A stretch of DNA of 64,000 nt, taken from positions 310,001 to 374,000 of the forward strand of contig NZ_JBPCZH010000002.1 of NCBI RefSeq assembly GCF_051251085.1, read 5' to 3'. Position 1 is the stretch's first letter. Each line of letters begins with the position of its first letter. Below are positions 26,779-36,386 of this stretch, one piece after another. The DNA comes from Cernens ardua (lineage in GTDB: Bacteria; Pseudomonadota; Gammaproteobacteria; Pseudomonadales; Halomonadaceae). The notes beneath the pieces are model-generated. The model made no database searches, was not told the DNA's origin, and was given only the letters and a program-made list of their open reading frames with translations. The position numbers and the translations under genes are program-made.

Positions 26779-27582
26779 ATGTCTGCCTTGCCAACCGTAT
26801 TAAGTCGTATTTTGAATCGAAAAAGAGAAGAGATAGAAGCACGTCGCTCTGAAAGGCCTCAAACACTGTTGGAATCTCAATTACAGGAAGCACCTGCTAC
26901 ACGTGGTTTTGTTAACGCTTTGCGTTCAAAAATAGCGGCCGGTGACCCTGCTGTCATTGCCGAGGTTAAAAAAGCATCGCCTTCCAAGGGCATTATTCGT
27001 GAACATTTTGATCCTGCAAGCATCGCCCAAAGTTATGAAAAAGGGGGGGCGGCCTGTCTGTCTGTGCTAACCGATGTCGACTTTTTTCAGGGAAGTGATC
27101 AGGCCCTTATTAATGCACGTGCGGCATGCAACTTGCCTGTTCTGCGCAAGGATTTCATTATTGATGAATACCAGCTTTATGAATCGCGCGTTCTTGGCGC
27201 AGATTGCATCTTGCTGATCGTCGCTGCTCTTGATGATCAAGCGCTGGCTTCTCTTCACAGCAAGGCCACTGAACTGGGACTGGATGTGTTGGTGGAGGCC
27301 CATAATGAAGAAGAGCTGGATCGGGCTTTGGCGCTCAACCTCGATCTGGTGGGCGTCAATAACAGGGATCTTCATACCTTCCATACCACCCTGGATGTGA
27401 CCTTCAATCTATTGCCTAAAATTCCTCAAGGCGTGACGTTGGTGACGGAGTCAGGCGTGATGGGGCATGAAGATGTGGAGCGTCTTCGTGCGGCAGATGT
27501 GAATGCGTTTCTGGTAGGGGAGCGTTTCATGCGAGAAGAGAATCCGGGCGAAGGCCTTCAACGGTTGTTTTTTCAAGGATAA
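26779..27582 (+). CDS. trpC: Indole-3-glycerol phosphate synthase
   Basis: Closes the indole ring from CdRP. TIM barrel of 267 residues with VIAEVKKASPSKG (catalytic Lys), VLTDVDFFQGS, VLRKDFIIDEYQ, VGVNNRDLHTF and LVTESGVM. No fused PRA isomerase (TrpF) domain, as in pseudomonads. AGGGAG precedes the ATG, 11 bases after the trpD stop. Last gene of trpGDC. Confidence 0.97.
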   Translation: MSALPTVLSRILNRKREEIEARRSERPQTLLESQLQEAPATRGFVNALRSKIAAGDPAVIAEVKKASPSKGIIREHFDPASIAQSYEKGGAACLSVLTDVDFFQGSDQALINARAACNLPVLRKDFIIDEYQLYESRVLGADCILLIVAALDDQALASLHSKATELGLDVLVEAHNEEELDRALALNLDLVGVNNRDLHTFHTTLDVTFNLLPKIPQGVTLVTESGVMGHEDVERLRAADVNAFLVGERFMREENPGEGLQRLFFQG

Positions 27583-27678
27583 TCATCCTTGATACTGTAC
27601 TTGGCCTGTCGCCCTGGATGGGTAGTGGTTGAATATATGCGGTGGTTTGATGTGTATTGTTGAGCGTGTGCATCACAC

Positions 27679-27722
27679 AAAAAATGGGATGGCCCCTAGT
27701 GGGTACCATCCCGTTTTTTTTA
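27679..27722. terminator. Bidirectional terminator between trpC and the encapsulin gene
   Basis: GGGATGG (27686-27692) pairs with CCATCCC (27706-27712), flanked by an A-run on the left and a T-run on the right, so it can end both converging transcripts. Confidence 0.88.
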
Positions 27723-27751
27723 TAATGAGCGGACTAATCGCCTGCCGCGTA

Positions 27752-28555
27752 CTATCCTTCGTGTTTCAGGACGACGACGGCCTCAGCGGTCTGCATTTGG
27801 AATGTCAGGGTTTCCTGTAGATAGAGCTCTACGGATTCTGCATCGTGTTGCAGGTAGCCGATGGAAATATCCTGCCCCAACCATAGGTCGAAGTCGCCCC
27901 CACGGGTAGAGACCACTAGCCCGCCTTTCAATGACTGGCTCCAAATGATAGGCACTTCGACCAGCTGTTCCAGACGGCGCAGTACGGGGTAGCCATCATC
28001 GGCACTACCGGAAGCTTTGGTGTAGGCTTCAGTGCCCAATACGAGCGCATACGGGCCATTTACTCCAGCCTGACGCAACTGGGTAAGTGCCTGAGCAACA
28101 GCATTGGGATAGTCGGACGCAGATTCAGGTAATGTGATGATGTCATTGCTGGTTTCCGGCAGAATACCATCAATACCGCCATCTTCATAACCGTTGAAGA
28201 TAAGGGAATCCTCAGCAAAAGAGAGTTTTTGAGCAGCATCTTTCAGGGGTTGCCAATCAGAGTCACTGGAACCACGAGCGACGTCGTTGATGGCATCACG
28301 GGTTAGCTTGAAGGGAATTCGCAGCTCGATCACCGGATTAACCTGGCGTTTAAGCGTACGCACACCATCGACAACAGGTGAAACCAGTTGGGTGTGGCCC
28401 TTGCCCACGGCAGAGAGATCAAATCCCTGCGGTTCATGGACATCCACTATTTGACGGCCACCCAGATATTTTTTTAGTGTCCGAGAAGCCTCTTCCTCAA
28501 TTTCTGCCCAGGCAGAAGGGGATATAGGGGCCAATTCGCGATATAGGTTATTCAT
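27752..28555 (-). CDS. Family 1 encapsulin shell protein
   Basis: 267 residues of the HK97-fold encapsulin family (T. maritima and M. tuberculosis proteins are about 265). Conserved blocks include GRQIVDVHEPQGF near residue 33, a long acidic helix ending EDSLIFNGYEDGGIDGIL, NGPYALVLGTEAY, VVSTRGGDFDLWLGQDISIG and the C-terminal TLTFQMQTAEAVVVL. It self-assembles into an icosahedral nanocompartment in the cytosol. The upstream gene on the same strand encodes a DyP peroxidase with a cargo-loading tail, so the cargo is identified by context. AGGAAG precedes the ATG. Confidence 0.96.
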   Translation of the reverse strand: MNNLYRELAPISPSAWAEIEEEASRTLKKYLGGRQIVDVHEPQGFDLSAVGKGHTQLVSPVVDGVRTLKRQVNPVIELRIPFKLTRDAINDVARGSSDSDWQPLKDAAQKLSFAEDSLIFNGYEDGGIDGILPETSNDIITLPESASDYPNAVAQALTQLRQAGVNGPYALVLGTEAYTKASGSADDGYPVLRRLEQLVEVPIIWSQSLKGGLVVSTRGGDFDLWLGQDISIGYLQHDAESVELYLQETLTFQMQTAEAVVVLKHEG

Positions 28556-28656
28556 TGCATTCTTCCTGTATTGGCAAGATAGTCCGTAGCATTAATAAAG
28601 CATTATCCTTGGATAATGAAGCTATCGGCACTTATCCCTGTTGATAGGGGGATTGT

Positions 28657-29697
28657 CTATTTGACTGGCTTCAGTGAACCAATATTCAGTGATCCGGTAG
28701 CGGCTGATTTTTCTGGTGAAGATTGAACATCGTTGGAATGTGGGGATGTTTCGTTTTCTTCGACCAGCGGCTCACCAGAACTCAAGGCATCGAGCAGATC
28801 GGCGGTAGGAACGAAAAAGAGTCCCCCTGTAATGGCCGTGCTAACATCAAGAATACGGTCATAGTTGCCCGGCGGCAGGCCAATAAACATGTTATTAAGC
28901 ATGGTTTCTATACGGTCCGGGTCCCTGCCGTAGCCAATGAAATAGGTGCCGTATTCTGCATTTCCCGGGCTACCAAACGGCATATTGTCGCGCAGGATCT
29001 CAAGGGCATTCCCTTCACTGTCCTCAATGTTGGTAAGTACATTGTGGGCATAGCTCGCCTTTTCCTCATCGGCAAACTCGATATCCGACAGCTTGTGACG
29101 GCCGATGATAGTCTCCTGATGCTCTACGGGCATCCGATCCCAGGTTTTCATGTCATGTAGATATTTTTGAACGATGACATAGCTACTGCCCTGGAAAAAA
29201 GGGTCTTCGTCACTGACTAATACAGCTTCATTTAAGGCAGTACCTACCGGATTTTCGGTACCATCAACAAAACCGAGCAGATCACGATTATCGAAGAATT
29301 TGAATCCCTGAGTTTCGTCTTCAACTTTAACGCGATCACCCAAGGTATTCATGATGTGGTGGGCCAGCTCGAAGCAATAGTCTTGTGTAGCTGCACGGAT
29401 ATGCAGCAAGATATCTCCCGGTGTAGAAGGCGCGAGGTGTACGCCTTGAATTTCCCTGAAAGGGTGTAATCCCTTGGGTTTGATGCCCGGGTTTAGATGC
29501 TCCCATAGGTGGGCACCTATACCAATAACACAACTTAGCCCTGCATTCTTGTTACGAAAGCCTACTGCTTTAACGAGAGACGGGAGGGTACCGAAGAAAT
29601 CCCGTACGGTAGCGAGCGTTTCATCATCGTAATTGCACGAGAGCGTAAGGAAGGTCGCGCAACGTGTAAGTGAGCCTTCAACGTCTTGACTATTCAT
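28657..29697 (-). CDS. DyP-type heme peroxidase, encapsulin cargo
   Basis: 346 residues. The DyP signature GFVDGTENP is near residue 165, followed by the distal-side Arg region and a proximal His candidate (IIGRHKLSD). After the catalytic domain there is a Ser/Glu/Pro-rich linker of about 30 residues, then a C-terminal GSLNIGSLK. That tail matches the GSLxIGSLK-type targeting peptide that docks DyP enzymes inside encapsulin shells. It oxidises phenolics or dyes with peroxide; the natural substrate is unknown. It sits about 100 bases upstream of the shell gene and forms a two-gene unit with it. The ribosome site is weak. Confidence 0.95.
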   Translation of the reverse strand: MNSQDVEGSLTRCATFLTLSCNYDDETLATVRDFFGTLPSLVKAVGFRNKNAGLSCVIGIGAHLWEHLNPGIKPKGLHPFREIQGVHLAPSTPGDILLHIRAATQDYCFELAHHIMNTLGDRVKVEDETQGFKFFDNRDLLGFVDGTENPVGTALNEAVLVSDEDPFFQGSSYVIVQKYLHDMKTWDRMPVEHQETIIGRHKLSDIEFADEEKASYAHNVLTNIEDSEGNALEILRDNMPFGSPGNAEYGTYFIGYGRDPDRIETMLNNMFIGLPPGNYDRILDVSTAITGGLFFVPTADLLDALSSGEPLVEENETSPHSNDVQSSPEKSAATGSLNIGSLKPVK

Positions 29698-30031
29698 TGG
29701 ACTGTTTTTCTACCTTGAAGAAATAAGGCAGCGTTCATTCAGACGCGCCAACAGGTGTTTTTTCAGAATCCGGGCAGCAAGCGAGTCCACAAGATGCGTT
29801 GTTATTCGAATAGAGCTGTACAACGCATGGAAAAAAAGCACACTGACCAAGATCAGACTGAGGGAAGCTTCATTAGACTTGCATTCCCCGCATCCTGCCT
29901 AACTGAATACTAAAAGCTGTATTTGAGTCATGTAGGGACTCAAGTTTTATTCGATAATAGCACGCACTTCAGCAACCGAAAATGAGAGAAACCGAGCAAC
30001 CCAATATCCAACATTTCGGACATGCCGATGC
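29698..30031. other. Intergenic region upstream of the DyP gene
   Basis: 334 bases with no supported gene; presumably the promoter of the DyP-encapsulin unit. No OxyR or other operator was recognised with confidence. Confidence 0.5.
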
Positions 30032-30802
30032 TCACCCGGGTGTGCCTTCAGTTTTCAATTTATGCGTGAGGTCGGGCTCGAATGATTTGAACAGCGTAGG
30101 ATCATCAGTAATGACACTGTTGACCCCCAGTTTCCACCAGGGTTTGAACGCCTTGGGGTCATTGACGGTGTAACAGATCAAATCGAGCGCCATTTGTTGT
30201 GTCTCTTCCACAATAGCCGGATACAAATTTTCCCAGTTGGCGATGACACAGGCTGCACCAATGCGCTCAACATCCCAACGCCACACACGAGGGACTTTAT
30301 CATCGTATCGTATGCCGAGATTCAGCGCGGGTGCCAGATGGCGTGCCCGATACAAGGCATCCTGGTTCATGCTCGCCACCAGAAGTTTTTCTTTTGGAAG
30401 TGAATCGTGCAGTAGTGGAATAACGTGTTCGGTAAGGCGGATCGGGTTTCGCGCAGTACTGACTTTTAACTCCAGAATCAGCCCCAAGTCCAGCGCGCTT
30501 ACAAGCGCCAGTACTTCCTTGAGTGTTGCAATGCGCTCGCCGTTAAAGTCGGCTGAAAACCAGCCGCCCACATCAAAGCGTTGTGCTTCTTCCAGGGTGA
30601 TTTCCTGCAGGAAAGCCCGGCTATTACTGCAGCGTGCCATATGAGCATCATGCCAGATAACCGGTGTTCCATCAGCCAATAGCTGTACCTCAAGTTCTAT
30701 CCATGAGATACCTGCCTCTGCTGCTGCCTTGATAGCAGATAGCGTATTTTCGGGAGCTACAGCAGCATAACCACGGTGAGCAATAAAACGGGGCAATAAC
30801 AT
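30032..30802 (-). CDS. ugpQ: Glycerophosphodiester phosphodiesterase
   Basis: Cytosolic GDPD-family TIM barrel of 256 residues (no signal peptide), releasing glycerol 3-phosphate from phospholipid headgroup esters. FIAHRGYAAVAPENTLSAI holds the catalytic His and Glu; the second His is in VIWHDAHM; ELKV holds a further metal ligand. The usual ExD pair after the first strand reads ELE, a conservative change. AGGAA precedes the ATG. UgpQ in E. coli acts with the Ugp transporter, which is not seen here. Confidence 0.9.
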   Translation of the reverse strand: MLLPRFIAHRGYAAVAPENTLSAIKAAAEAGISWIELEVQLLADGTPVIWHDAHMARCSNSRAFLQEITLEEAQRFDVGGWFSADFNGERIATLKEVLALVSALDLGLILELKVSTARNPIRLTEHVIPLLHDSLPKEKLLVASMNQDALYRARHLAPALNLGIRYDDKVPRVWRWDVERIGAACVIANWENLYPAIVEETQQMALDLICYTVNDPKAFKPWWKLGVNSVITDDPTLFKSFEPDLTHKLKTEGTPG

Positions 30803-31227
30803 GTGGATTCCTGCCGGTCGAGTTAGATTTTGCTGAAAGAGACTGTAAAATGTCTCCTATACTATTCCAATATTGTTATTCCATTGAAGACTTTCTCTGC
30901 TGTAATTTCAGCTGGTCACCCTTTTGCCAGCGTTACTTCGGAGACTGATACTGATGCTTTATTGAAAAGTGTATGTTACCTGTTTGTTTTAGCTCCAGTA
31001 TATCAGATGGTGTTGAAGGCCTTTGGCACGGTGTCATTGTGCGAAGAACACCTCTGACCCTGTTGGAGATTGATGTCTTTTATTATAGGACTCTGCCAAC
31101 TGGAGGGGACTTAATATAGGCTGTTAATACACTTGGACGGCAAGATTTCATCTCACAATGGTTTAGCATTTATGACTGCCCCCGATACGTATTTGCTTAT
31201 ACGTATCCAATACTGGTTGCTATAAAA
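30803..31227. other. Gene-free stretch between ugpQ and the acetyltransferase gene
   Basis: About 425 bases, AT-rich towards the end. A short frame at 30830-31057 lacks a ribosome site and resembles nothing known. No repeat or operator was recognised. Confidence 0.5.
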
Positions 31228-31809
31228 ATGAAAAAACTGATCGAAGTGACGGATAACCATGAGCGCGATGCATGTGTGGCACTCATGTGTGCTGAAGTAT
31301 ACGGCCACAAGGCGGGGCTTAAACCGTTATTGCATTACACTGAAGTTATGAAAAGTCTTCTTCCCAATTTTGCTGCACGTGTAGTTGCATTGGCAGAGGA
31401 CGACAAGTTGCTATCAACCGCGTTGCTTGTGGTTGAAGAGCAAGGCAAGGCGGTATCCCTGGAATTGATGGCTACTCCTGGTCATCTCAGAGGGAAGGGG
31501 TATGCGCGTGAGTTGCTTGAGCGGTTGACCAAAACCACTGCAATGCGTGTCGAGACGAGTGATCCCTATCTGGAAGGGTTTTTCACAACCTTTGGTTTTT
31601 CTCGTTGGATGGACAAAGTGGGTGCGAAAAATACGCGTATTGGAGTGAATAAACGCTACCCGTTCAAGGATTCAGAAAGTATGGATGATTTAGTGACAGT
31701 GGATGAAAACGTTATCATTCGAAACTTCAAAAGAGATGCGGGGTCTTTTGAATATTACACTCAGCGTTTTGTGGATGGTGTTGAGCGTTCCAAGGAGTAT
31801 TTTGCTTAA
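31228..31809 (+). CDS. GNAT-family N-acetyltransferase-like protein
   Basis: 193 residues. The acetyl-CoA pocket motif RGKGYARELLERL near residue 88 follows a beta strand (SLELMATPGH), and a C-terminal FFTTFGFSRWM block is also typical of GNAT folds. The last 60 residues (RYPFKDSESMDDLV onward) are an extension I do not recognise. Substrate unknown. No Shine-Dalgarno is obvious before the ATG. It is a single gene ending at a shared terminator with betA. Confidence 0.7.
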   Translation: MKKLIEVTDNHERDACVALMCAEVYGHKAGLKPLLHYTEVMKSLLPNFAARVVALAEDDKLLSTALLVVEEQGKAVSLELMATPGHLRGKGYARELLERLTKTTAMRVETSDPYLEGFFTTFGFSRWMDKVGAKNTRIGVNKRYPFKDSESMDDLVTVDENVIIRNFKRDAGSFEYYTQRFVDGVERSKEYFA

Positions 31810-31930
31810 TTAAAGATCTATTTCTATCTGTCCGGTTGATCTTTATGAGTCTTTATCCCCAAGTGAAGCATGAGTTCTATTCGATCTTTTGGTCTATACA
31901 AATCCTTGGGCGGGGCAATGCAATCATATA

Positions 31931-31961
31931 AAAAGCGCGCCTGAACCAGACGCGCTTTTTT
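31931..31961. terminator. Bidirectional terminator between the GNAT gene and betA
   Basis: AAAAGCGCG (31931-31939) pairs with CGCGCTTTT (31951-31959) across 11 bases, with A and T flanks. Confidence 0.9.
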
Positions 31962-31973
31962 CTGCTTAAAGGA

Positions 31974-33689
31974 TTAGATCGGCGCAAACACCTTTTCAGG
32001 CACAGGGCTCAAGTCAGTCTGAGCCTCACCCGAGGTTTTTGCTTTGTAGTAATCCGCTGTACTTTTGGCAAGAGGCTGCTTGTTTCTTACTTTGTCAGCC
32101 AGTTTTTCAGCCATCATGATCGTGGTGGCATTCAAATTACCCGTTACAATCAGCGGCATTAGGGAGGCATCAATAACACGTAAACCTTCCATACCATGCA
32201 CACGACCTTCGCCATCGACTACGGCCATGTTATCGTCGCCCATACGGCAGCTCCCGCAGGGGTGATAGGCCGTTTCTGCATGCTCACGAACGAATGCATC
32301 GAGTTCTTCATCCGTCTGCTTATCGGCACCGGGCGCGATCTCCTTGCCACGGTATTTATCGAATGCCGGCTGGGCAAAAATTTCACGTGTTTTACGGATG
32401 CAGGCGCGAAACTCCACCCAATCCTGAGGATCGCTCATGTAGTTGAACAGAATGCTGGGCGCTGCTTCCGGATCACGTGAGGTAATCTTGACGCGTCCTC
32501 GGCTTCTGGAGCGCATGGAGCCGACATGTGCCTGAAAACCATGTGCCTCAGCAGCACTCTTACCGTTATAGCTGATCGCAATCGGCAGAAAGTGATACTG
32601 GATGTTGGGCCATGGCTCGGACTCATCAGTACGAATAAATCCACCTGCTTCGAACTGGTTACTGGCACCTAATCCGGTCCCCTTGAACATCCACTCGGCA
32701 CCAATTTTAGGTTGGTTAACAAGTTTTAGCGCAGGGTACAGAGAGATTGGCTCCTTGCACTCATACTGGATGTACATTTCCAGATGGTCTTGCAGATTCT
32801 TGCCCACACCGGGAAGTGCATGCACCACAGGAATATCCAACTCTTTCAACCATTCGGGATCACCTACACCTGAGCGCTGAAGCAGGGCAGGGGAGGCAAT
32901 GGCACCTGAGCATACCAGCACTTCCTTGCGTGCCTTCACTTCGGTATGTTCACCGTCTTTCAGGTATGTCACACCCACAGCCCGCTTGCCTTCAAAGAGG
33001 ATACGATCGGTGGTGGCATGTGTTTGAATTGTCAGATTGGCACGTTGTTTGGCGGTATCCAGATACCCCCGTGCTGTTGACGCACGACGCCCTTTCTTAG
33101 TGACGGTACGATCCATGGGACCGAAGCCTTCCTGGCGATACCCATTCAGATCATCTGTTTCAGCGTATCCGGCTTCCTTGGCGGCTTCAACGAACGCACG
33201 GTTCAACGGATGATCATCAACGTTGGATGTTGCTACTGACACTGGGCCATTGCCACCATGATAATCGTTGGGGCCGATATCCCGCGTTTCTGCCTTGCGG
33301 TAGTAGGGAAGGCAATCGGCATAGCTCCAGTCCTGCAAGCCGGGTTGTTCTGCCCAGTTTTCCAGATCCATGGCGTTACCGCGGATATAGCACATCCCGT
33401 TAATCAGGGAGGAACCACCTAGCCCTTTACCTCGACCGCATTCCATTCGGCGGTTATCCATAAAGGGTTCTGGATCGGTTTCATACGCCCAGTTATAACG
33501 TTTTCCCTGAAGGGGGTAGGCCAGTGCCGCGGGCATCTGGGTACGAAAATCCATACGATAATCGGGGCCACCTGCTTCCAGAAGAAGCACAGAAACACTG
33601 GGGTCTTCCGTCAGGCGTGTTGCCAGAACGTTACCAGCGGAACCAGCACCTACGATAATATAGTCAAACTCACGAATATGATCAGCCAT
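31974..33689 (-). CDS. betA: Choline dehydrogenase
   Basis: Membrane-associated FAD enzyme that oxidises choline to betaine aldehyde, first step in making the osmoprotectant glycine betaine. GMC oxidoreductase signatures: DYIIVGAGSAGNVLA at the start, GRGKGLGGSSLINGMCYIRG and the second signature GAIASPALLQRSGVG, with the C-terminal NLNATTIMMAEK. 571 residues from the ATG at 33689, which follows AAGGAG. Third gene of betI-betB-betA on the minus strand. Confidence 0.96.
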   Translation of the reverse strand: MADHIREFDYIIVGAGSAGNVLATRLTEDPSVSVLLLEAGGPDYRMDFRTQMPAALAYPLQGKRYNWAYETDPEPFMDNRRMECGRGKGLGGSSLINGMCYIRGNAMDLENWAEQPGLQDWSYADCLPYYRKAETRDIGPNDYHGGNGPVSVATSNVDDHPLNRAFVEAAKEAGYAETDDLNGYRQEGFGPMDRTVTKKGRRASTARGYLDTAKQRANLTIQTHATTDRILFEGKRAVGVTYLKDGEHTEVKARKEVLVCSGAIASPALLQRSGVGDPEWLKELDIPVVHALPGVGKNLQDHLEMYIQYECKEPISLYPALKLVNQPKIGAEWMFKGTGLGASNQFEAGGFIRTDESEPWPNIQYHFLPIAISYNGKSAAEAHGFQAHVGSMRSRSRGRVKITSRDPEAAPSILFNYMSDPQDWVEFRACIRKTREIFAQPAFDKYRGKEIAPGADKQTDEELDAFVREHAETAYHPCGSCRMGDDNMAVVDGEGRVHGMEGLRVIDASLMPLIVTGNLNATTIMMAEKLADKVRNKQPLAKSTADYYKAKTSGEAQTDLSPVPEKVFAPI

Positions 33690-33799
33690 AGAATACTCCT
33701 TGTCCTGATACCTGTTGCTTGGCAACAGGCACCCATTTAGTTGAAGGCACGCCCCGGTGCGGCAGTACCGGGGCGGACGGACGGTGTGTAAGTCCAGCC

Positions 33800-35269
33800 T
33801 TAGAATGCCGGTGGGAATTCGCCCATTTCGATTAGAACGGATTTGTTTTTGGTGAAGTGCTGAAGAGTTTCAGCGCCGTTCTCAAAACCGACACCAGATT
33901 GTTTATAGCCACCGACGGGCATTTCCGCCGGGGATTCACCCCAGGTATTTACCCAGCAAATACCCGCTTCGATTTTATGAATGACACGATGAGCGCGGTT
34001 CAGGCTTTCGGTGAAAATACCGGCAGCCAAACCATAGGTAGTGTCATTGGCGCGACGAATCACTTCTTCTTCATCGTCAAAGGCCAGGATGGACATGGCC
34101 GGCCCGAAAATTTCTTCCTGCACAATACGCATACCATCAGTGCAATCTGTGTAGACAGTGGGCTCGACATAAGCGCCTTTGCCAAAATCACCTTCGGTTA
34201 TACGATGACCGCCAACGAGGCATTTGGCACCATCTTCTTTTGCAATATCGAAGTAGGAGAGTACTTTTTCCATGTGTTCAAAGCTGACCAGTGGCCCGAA
34301 ATTGGTATCCGCTTTCAGAGGGTCACCTGTTTTGATACGTTTGACGCGCTCAAGCACCTTGGCCTCGAATGCTTCCTTGACCGAGCGTTCAACAAAGACA
34401 CGTGTTCCGTTGGTGCATACCTGACCGGTTGAGAAGAAGTTCGCAACCATCGCTCCATCTGCAGCACGGTCCAGATCAGAATCAGCAAAGACGATTAGAG
34501 GAGATTTACCCCCCAGCTCCATGGTGACTTCTTTCAGTGAAGAAGCGGCAGACGCCGACATGACTTTCTTGCCGGTACCTACTTCACCCGTAAAGGAGAT
34601 TTTGTCGATTTTCGGATGGTTGGTGAGTGCAATGCCGACTTCTGCAGCACCATGAACCACGTTGAAAACACCGTCCGGAACGCCTGCTTCAGTATAGATT
34701 TTGGCAAGTTCCATGGCCGTCAAGGGAGTGACTTCACTGGGTTTGAAGACCATGGCGTTACCTGCAGCCAAAGCCGGTGCAGATTTCCACAATGCGATCT
34801 GAATCGGATAGTTCCAGGCACCGATAGCGCCACAAATACCGATGGGTTCACGACGAGTGTAGAAAAACGCAGAGTCACGCAGTGGTTGTTGGACACCCTC
34901 GAAAGAGAGAATAGCGCCTGCAAAATATTCGAGGACATCCGCTCCAGTAACGATATCCACTTCCTTGGTTTCAGAAATGGCTTTACCTGTATCCAGCGTT
35001 TCAAGGTGTGCCAGTTCGTCATTACGTTCACGCAGAATATCTACGGCACGACGTAGAATGCGAGAGCGTTCAATGGCCGTCATGGCTGCCCAGACGCGTT
35101 GACCTTCAATAGCAGCATCTACCGCGCTGTCGACATCGGCACTGGAGGCTTCCTGCACGTGCGCCAGTACTTCACCGTTTGCCGGGTTGATAGTGTCGAA
35201 CGTTTTTTGTGATGTGGCATCAACGGTTTTGCCATTGATATAAAGAGAAACAGTAGAGGGTGTGCTCAT
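33800..35269 (-). CDS. betB: Betaine aldehyde dehydrogenase
   Basis: NAD(P)-dependent oxidation of betaine aldehyde to glycine betaine. Aldehyde dehydrogenase family: the catalytic Glu is in LELGGKSPLIVF and the nucleophile Cys in FFSTGQVCTNGTRVF; the NAD region FTGEVGTGKKV is intact. 489 residues from the ATG at 35269, preceded by CCAGGAG. It lies between betI and betA. Confidence 0.97.
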   Translation of the reverse strand: MSTPSTVSLYINGKTVDATSQKTFDTINPANGEVLAHVQEASSADVDSAVDAAIEGQRVWAAMTAIERSRILRRAVDILRERNDELAHLETLDTGKAISETKEVDIVTGADVLEYFAGAILSFEGVQQPLRDSAFFYTRREPIGICGAIGAWNYPIQIALWKSAPALAAGNAMVFKPSEVTPLTAMELAKIYTEAGVPDGVFNVVHGAAEVGIALTNHPKIDKISFTGEVGTGKKVMSASAASSLKEVTMELGGKSPLIVFADSDLDRAADGAMVANFFSTGQVCTNGTRVFVERSVKEAFEAKVLERVKRIKTGDPLKADTNFGPLVSFEHMEKVLSYFDIAKEDGAKCLVGGHRITEGDFGKGAYVEPTVYTDCTDGMRIVQEEIFGPAMSILAFDDEEEVIRRANDTTYGLAAGIFTESLNRAHRVIHKIEAGICWVNTWGESPAEMPVGGYKQSGVGFENGAETLQHFTKNKSVLIEMGEFPPAF

Positions 35270-35420
35270 GGTTCGACTCCTGGAATCTGTGTTACCCAAT
35301 CAGGGGGTGGCCTGAGGGAGTGAGTGTTCGGGATTCGTTTTTTCTGATCTGCGTATGGTTCTTATATGCTGCTGAACCTGGAAATATGCAGCAGTACGGT
35401 GATTCATGAGACTGACGTCA

Positions 35421-36014
35421 TTAATGTTGACGTGGTGTCAGCTGATCCCATGCGTAACTGGTAGCGATACGTACGGCAGCATCAATATCGAAGCGTTCCG
35501 GCATCAGTGCGCCCCTTAGCCACAACCCATCAATTAATGCCGCGAGTCCACGGGCAGCATCGCGAGCCTGTACAAGAGGTAATCGCCGGCTGAATTGATA
35601 GCTCAAATTGGAGTATAGACGACGATCATTAACTGCTTGTAATCGCTTCAGTTGGGGGTGATGCATACTGGACACCCAAAAGGCCAACCAGGTCTTGATG
35701 GCCGTTTCGCTTAACTGTGATCGGTCAAAATTTCCTTCGATAATCGCGCGGATATTACCTTCGGTATCCTCAGGTGAAACCGATTTTCGGCGGTGTGCAA
35801 CCGCTGTCTGCAATTCTGTTAGCACTTCGCGCATCGTGGCTTCGATCAAGCCATCCTTGCCACCGAAGTAGTGACTGATAATGCCTGATGACACCCCAGC
35901 CTTTTTGGCTATTCGCGCGATGGTGGTGTCTTCGAGACCATAATGCTCAATGGAGAAAAGCGTAGCGTCTATCAGCTGCTTGCGGCGTATGGGTTCCATT
36001 CCTACTTTGGGCAT
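35421..36014 (-). CDS. betI: TetR-family repressor BetI
   Basis: 197-residue choline-responsive repressor of the bet genes. The TetR DNA-binding domain IEHYGLEDTTIARIAKKAGVSSGIISHYFGGKDGL and the C-terminal SYAWDQLTPRQ region are BetI-like. A perfect palindrome matching the known BetI operator lies about 60 bases upstream of its start, implying autoregulation of betIBA. BetT or another choline importer is not in the window. Confidence 0.95.
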   Translation of the reverse strand: MPKVGMEPIRRKQLIDATLFSIEHYGLEDTTIARIAKKAGVSSGIISHYFGGKDGLIEATMREVLTELQTAVAHRRKSVSPEDTEGNIRAIIEGNFDRSQLSETAIKTWLAFWVSSMHHPQLKRLQAVNDRRLYSNLSYQFSRRLPLVQARDAARGLAALIDGLWLRGALMPERFDIDAAVRIATSYAWDQLTPRQH

Positions 36015-36070
36015 GCATCACCTCCACCTGACTGATATTTGACGATATGGTTCAAGTGTAGCGTATTTTA

Positions 36071-36084
36071 ATTGAACGTTCAAT
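36071..36084. promoter_or_regulatory. BetI operator
   Basis: ATTGAACGTTCAAT is a perfect 14-base palindrome upstream of betI, matching the TTGAACGTTCAA core reported for BetI sites in other Gammaproteobacteria. Confidence 0.85.
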
Positions 36085-36386
36085 CAATAAAAGAGACGAG
36101 CTTCATCGAAGGAGTGAGAAAGGCCCAGGTAAAATCGCTCTAAAGTAAGGCAGTGTAGTGTAAGTCAGGTGTAGGTGAAGTGGTTTAGGTTAGGTTGTAC
36201 GTAAGGTGTAGTTAAAACAGTAAAACAGTAAAACAGTTGCGTGGCTTCGTAGTATGACTCCATGGTACAAAGAAAATGTTGTGAGGGAGAAGAACAGGGG
36301 ATGCGAGGGGGAAGTAGCGAGCAGAAGTAATAAGTAAGTGTGTGATAAGCAATCAATAATAACCCTAATTGATTATTCAGGAATAC
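36085..36386. other. Gene-free stretch with a short tandem repeat
   Basis: About 300 bases between the bet operator and the next gene. Three perfect TAAAACAG units lie at 36213-36236 within a low-complexity AG/TG-rich stretch. No gene is supported. Confidence 0.55.
36213..36236. repeat. Three 8-bp tandem repeats (TAAAACAG)
   Basis: Three exact consecutive copies in a non-coding stretch; copy number could vary by slippage. Confidence 0.9.
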
